DNA of 14,763 bases, taken from NCBI GenBank assembly GCA_964565775.1, contig CAZMGB010000032.1:1-14763 (forward strand). Reading direction: 5' to 3'. The translations under genes were made by a program, and so were the position numbers. The notes beneath the pieces were generated by a model. That model saw only the letters and a list, made by a program, of their open reading frames with translations. It did no database searches and was not told where the DNA came from. The DNA is from CAZMGB01 sp964565775. GTDB lineage: Bacteria; Chloroflexota; Dehalococcoidia; DSTF01; JALHUB01. This document shows, piece after piece, positions 12,165-14,763 of this stretch (position 1 is the first letter of the stretch; each line of letters begins with the position of its first letter).

Positions 12165-13391
12165 ATGGCATTACCGCTGGAGGGCATACGGGTTCTCGAC
12201 CTCACTATCTGGCAGCAGGGGCCCTGCGCCTCGGCTATGCTGGCGGAGATGGGGGCCGACGTCATCAAGATCGAGGCGCCGAAGGCGCCGGACCCGGGGC
12301 GGATGTTTCTCCGCTACCGTCCCCTCCGCCTCAGCCCCTACTTCGAGGCGCACAATCGCAACAAGCGCTCTCTGGCCCTCGACCTGAAGCAGCCGAAGGG
12401 GAAGGAGATCTTCGTGCGGCTGGCGGAGGGCGCCGACGTCTTCATCCACAACACGCGCGGCGGCTCCATCGAGCGGCTGGGCCTCGACTACGAGAGCGTC
12501 CGCAAGATGAACCCGCGCATCATCTACGTCTGGGGCTCGGGGTACGGGCCGCGCGGCCCCGACACCGGCCTGCGCTCGTTCGACATCCTGGGCCAGGCGC
12601 GCGGCGGAATCATGCACGTGGTGGGTCAGCCCGACGACCCGCCCTTGTCCGTGGGCCCGCCCATCGCCGACCAGACGGCCGGCTTCCTCGCCGCCTACGG
12701 CATCATGGTTGCCCTATTCCACCGAGAGCGCACCGGCGAGGGCCAGCAGGTGAACACCTCGCTCCTGGGCGGGCAGTTGGCCCTCCAGTCATTCAACATC
12801 ACAGCCTATTTGTTCACGGGGCGGCTGCCCGTCAGGCGGCCGCGCGGCGGCTACACGGCCCTGTGGAACGTCTACAAGGGCGGCGACGGCAAGTACTTCG
12901 TCGTCGGCATGCTTGAGGAGCGCTGGTGGCCCGAGTTCTGCCGCTCCATCGGCAGGCCCGAGCTGGAGCACGACCCCCTCTATGAGACGGGACTGAACAG
13001 GCACGTGAACTTCAATTCCCTCATGGCCCTCCTCGACGCTCACTTCGCGACGAAGCCCGCCAGCGAGTGGGTCCGGCAGATCAATGACCATGACCTGATC
13101 GCGGCGCCCGTGCAGAACTATGATGAGGTAGTCGCTGACCCTCAGGTGGTGGCGAACGACTACATCGTCGAGGTGGAGCGACCGGGCCACGAGCCGGTGC
13201 GGATGGTGGGCGTGCCGGTGGAGCTCAGCAAGACGCCGGGCAGCGTCCGCAGCCTGGCGCCCGCTCTCGGCGAGCATACCGTCGAGGTGCTGCTGGAGCA
13301 CGGCTACTCGACGGAGGAGATCTCTGAGCTGAATGACGCGGGCGTCGTCGCCGTGCTGCCGGAGGAGAAGGGGCCCGCCAAGCAGCGCTAG
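12165..13391 (+). CDS. Class III (CaiB/BaiF family) CoA-transferase with intact catalytic Asp
   Basis: 408 residues, typical length. N-terminal IRVLDLTIWQQGPCASAMLA (8-27) and GADVIKIEAP (30-39) form the CoA-binding Rossmann half, followed by HNRNKRSLALDLK (63-75). The catalytic Asp is Asp169 in GPPIADQTAG, the residue that carries the glutamyl/aspartyl-CoA intermediate in formyl-CoA transferase. ERTGEGQQVNTS is the family signature, and the C-terminal GEHTVEVLLEHGYSTEEI segment is also typical. The substrate is not deducible. ATG 12165 has GAGGAGG 5 nt upstream, a strong site. It is divergent from fabF and runs tail to tail into the DUF3237 gene, sharing its stop-codon bases. It differs substantially from the first CoA-transferase in this window and is not a recent duplicate. 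Confidence 0.95.
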   Translation: MALPLEGIRVLDLTIWQQGPCASAMLAEMGADVIKIEAPKAPDPGRMFLRYRPLRLSPYFEAHNRNKRSLALDLKQPKGKEIFVRLAEGADVFIHNTRGGSIERLGLDYESVRKMNPRIIYVWGSGYGPRGPDTGLRSFDILGQARGGIMHVVGQPDDPPLSVGPPIADQTAGFLAAYGIMVALFHRERTGEGQQVNTSLLGGQLALQSFNITAYLFTGRLPVRRPRGGYTALWNVYKGGDGKYFVVGMLEERWWPEFCRSIGRPELEHDPLYETGLNRHVNFNSLMALLDAHFATKPASEWVRQINDHDLIAAPVQNYDEVVADPQVVANDYIVEVERPGHEPVRMVGVPVELSKTPGSVRSLAPALGEHTVEVLLEHGYSTEEISELNDAGVVAVLPEEKGPAKQR

Positions 13392-13846
13392 AGAACGGCG
13401 TAGATCGTGTAGCCGACCCAGCCGGGCCTGTACCGCCCCACGCCGACGGCGACGATCCGGTTCAGCCAGCCGTACTTCTCGGACGCCGTTTCGTAGACCG
13501 GCGCAATCCGGAAGTAGTACTCAGTCGGGTCGACGGGCTCCCCCCGGAGCGCCCGCTGCATTACCTCGGGCGAGGCGTTGAGTATCCCCCGGTAGTACGT
13601 ATAGATCAGGTGGCCGTCGTCGGTGCGCACCGTGGCCCGGACATCGAGCTCACCTGCTCCGTCGGGCCGTAGGAGAAGCCAATCGCCCCCGCCGGGCAGC
13701 ACCTCGCCCTTGATCTTCGGGCCCTCGACGGTGCCGCCCTTGACGTAGTAGATCTGTCGGTTGCCGTGGGGCGTCGCTCCTATCTCCTGCGGCGCCTCCA
13801 GGTCCACACTCACCTCGCACAGAAACTCAGTCTTCAGGTCGGCCAT
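13388..13846 (-). CDS. DUF3237 family protein
   Basis: 152 residues, the usual length of this single-domain beta-rich family of unknown function. The family pattern is visible: TEFLCEVSVDLEAPQEIG near the start, GGTVEGPKIKGEVLPGGGDW (37-56), LLLRPDGAGELDVRATVRTD (57-76), and the YTYYRG, EYYFRIAPVYET and YGWLNRIVAVGVG segments. ATG 13846 is preceded by GAGGGGG, 6 nt upstream. It lies 26 bp after the DUF1028 gene on the same strand, so the two are probably co-transcribed. Its TAG stop shares bases with the TAG of the opposing CoA-transferase. In other genomes DUF3237 genes often sit among catabolic genes; here the neighbour is an acyl-CoA enzyme, which fits but proves nothing. Confidence 0.9.
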   Translation of the reverse strand: MADLKTEFLCEVSVDLEAPQEIGATPHGNRQIYYVKGGTVEGPKIKGEVLPGGGDWLLLRPDGAGELDVRATVRTDDGHLIYTYYRGILNASPEVMQRALRGEPVDPTEYYFRIAPVYETASEKYGWLNRIVAVGVGRYRPGWVGYTIYAVL

Positions 13847-13872
13847 CTCTTGCCCCCTCTCTGGCGCCGGGC

Positions 13873-14532
13873 TCAGCCCATCCCTTCGCCCTGGGCCCCT
13901 TCGATCTCGGCGCGCATCTCGCGGGCCTGCGCCCGCACGATGTCGAAGATGCGGCGCAGCTCGGCCACCGGGTCCGCGTGCTCATCGACGCGGATGTCGG
14001 CGCCCTCCCAGAGGGCGCTCGGGGGTGCCCGCACCAGCAGCGCCGCCGATTGGCGTCCCCGCTTGTCGCCGCCCGCAGCTTGGCCCGCCTCCAGCGCCAC
14101 GACGAGCCGCTCGGCCAGCCGTCCCTGCGTCTCCTCGAAAGCGCGGGCCATGGCGTCGATAGTTTCTCTGCCCACGAGCATGTTCCCCTGGGCCGAGTAG
14201 TTGTCGCCGCTGTGATGGCCGAACCAGCCCGTGCACTGAGCGCCGGAGTAGGCAAAGACGCGGCCGAAGGCGTCGACGGCCCCCACCTGCCGTCTCGCCG
14301 CACCCGCGTCCTCTTTCAGCAGGGTAGTGAGGGCCGATTCCGGGCTGAGGCCCAGCTCCAAGAGGCGCAGGCCGTCGATGCCGAGGCGGGCGTTGGTCGA
14401 GGCCTGGGAAGCGATAGCGCCGACGCCTGCCTTGACATAAGGGCATGTCGCCCCGACGCAGGGGACGGCCGTGGAGATTGCCACCCCCAGGGCGTGGGTC
14501 TCGGGGTCAAGGGCGACGATAGAGAAGGTCAT
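13873..14532 (-). CDS. DUF1028 family protein (probable Ntn-hydrolase-like fold)
   Basis: 219 residues, full family length. The family pattern is strong: TFSIVALDPETHALGVAIST (2-21), GVGAIASQASTNARLG (36-51), RQVGAVDAFGRVFAYSG (81-97), the QGNMLVG block (115-121) and GGDKRGRQSAALLV (154-167). The function is not established. If the Ntn-hydrolase assignment is right, Thr2 exposed after Met removal would be the nucleophile. No signal peptide is seen, so a cytoplasmic location is expected. ATG 14532 has a weak GAGG about 9 nt upstream. It is followed at 26 bp by the DUF3237 gene, an apparent two-gene operon. Confidence 0.93.
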   Translation of the reverse strand: MTFSIVALDPETHALGVAISTAVPCVGATCPYVKAGVGAIASQASTNARLGIDGLRLLELGLSPESALTTLLKEDAGAARRQVGAVDAFGRVFAYSGAQCTGWFGHHSGDNYSAQGNMLVGRETIDAMARAFEETQGRLAERLVVALEAGQAAGGDKRGRQSAALLVRAPPSALWEGADIRVDEHADPVAELRRIFDIVRAQAREMRAEIEGAQGEGMG

Positions 14533-14591
14533 GCGAACTAGCCTCGAGAGCTGGCCGGCTCGATGTCTTGATCGTTGATCCGCGGCGGCGG

Positions 14592-14629
14592 CTTCGGCAC
14601 CCGCGGCGCCCGCGTGAAAGGCGCCGAAG
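14592..14629 (-). terminator. Long hairpin downstream of the CDGSH fragment
   Basis: CTTCGGCACC (14592-14601) pairs with GGCGCCGAAG (14620-14629) at 9 of 10 positions. Inside it is a second perfect hairpin, CGCGG-CGC-CCGCG (14602-14614). It lies 17 bp beyond the CDGSH stop codon and upstream of the DUF1028 gene, so it may end the CDGSH transcript. There is no T-tract. The rest of the 114-bp gap shows no convincing promoter for DUF1028. Confidence 0.45.
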
Positions 14630-14646
14630 GCTGTTTGCGGGCGGGC

Positions 14647-14763
14647 TCAGCCGGCGCGCGGCTTGCTCTCGAACTTCACCTTGGCGTGGGTGCCGTCGCA
14701 GAACGGCTTGGGCCCGTTGCCGAACTCGCCTCTTGACCCCTCAAGATTTGTCACGCATTGTGT
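14647..14763 (-). CDS. C-terminal fragment of a CDGSH iron-sulfur domain protein
   Basis: Thirty-eight codons reach the window edge. The last part reads GEFGNGPKPFCDGTHAKVKF followed by ESKPRAG and a TGA stop. P-F-C-D-G-T-H is the second half of the 2Fe-2S CDGSH (mitoNEET-type) ligand motif C-x-C...C-D-G-[STA]-H, with the Cys and His ligands present. The first half, C-x-C, should lie just before GEFG, but the sequence there is SRG preceded by unrelated residues, and GC content drops to about 45% from 14731 on. Either the gene is interrupted near 14731 (insertion, decay) or the end is an assembly artefact. Such proteins act in redox or iron-sulfur handling. Confidence 0.6.
   Translation of the reverse strand, partial: TQCVTNLEGSRGEFGNGPKPFCDGTHAKVKFESKPRAG

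Noticed and set aside
1..14763. tRNA or rRNA genes and CRISPR arrays
   Set aside because: No tRNA T-loop or anticodon-arm patterns, no rRNA-like conserved blocks, and no regularly spaced direct repeats were seen. The short palindromes are not periodic.

Overview
The window is GC-rich (roughly two-thirds G+C by eye) and densely coding: twelve complete protein genes plus one fragment at the right edge. No rRNA, tRNA, CRISPR array or complete insertion sequence was found. The gene set points to an uncultured Chloroflexota lineage, possibly Dehalococcoidia/SAR202-like: two class III (CaiB/BaiF) CoA-transferases, a nitronate monooxygenase-type flavoprotein, flavin-dependent ThyX, a bacterial glycogen-debranching-type enzyme beside a GT4 glycosyltransferase, DUF3237 and DUF1028. 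This placement is inference from gene content, not from a marker gene.

Layout, left to right. (1) 144-2643, minus: an operon of a nitronate monooxygenase-like FMN enzyme followed by a class III CoA-transferase, expressed from a strong-looking sigma70-type promoter at 2753-2780. (2) 2928-4226, plus: a divergent MFS exporter that shares the upstream region with that operon. (3) 4227-4431: a convergent gap holding a compound double hairpin. (4) 4432-5238, minus: thyX. (5) 5408-9506, minus: a carbohydrate operon transcribed in the order glycosyltransferase, triple-BON-domain protein, debranching-type glycosidase, with a promoter candidate at 9654-9682. (6) 9789-11893, minus: a FabF-like ketosynthase, then a short A24 prepilin peptidase, with a promoter candidate at 12007-12035. 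(7) 12165-13391, plus: a second class III CoA-transferase that keeps its catalytic Asp. (8) 13388-14532, minus: DUF1028 then DUF3237. The DUF3237 stop and the CoA-transferase stop share the tetranucleotide CTAG. (9) 14647-14763, minus: the C-terminal end of a CDGSH iron-sulfur protein whose similarity breaks off near 14731.

Functionally, the left and right parts look like acyl-CoA activation and catabolism (CoA-transferases, flavoprotein, unknown small proteins). The centre looks like alpha-glucan or trehalose-type carbohydrate handling. ThyX, FabF and the prepilin peptidase are housekeeping or envelope functions.

The least ordinary signals are these. The BON and debranching-enzyme reading frames are the same frame, separated by one TAG, with no ATG, GTG or TTG before conserved-looking coding sequence. 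The first CoA-transferase has Tyr where the catalytic Asp belongs. Two intergenic elements of 51-52 bp share a two-hairpins-inside-an-outer-stem design. The CDGSH gene appears broken at the right edge. I did not find a clearly new multi-gene system.
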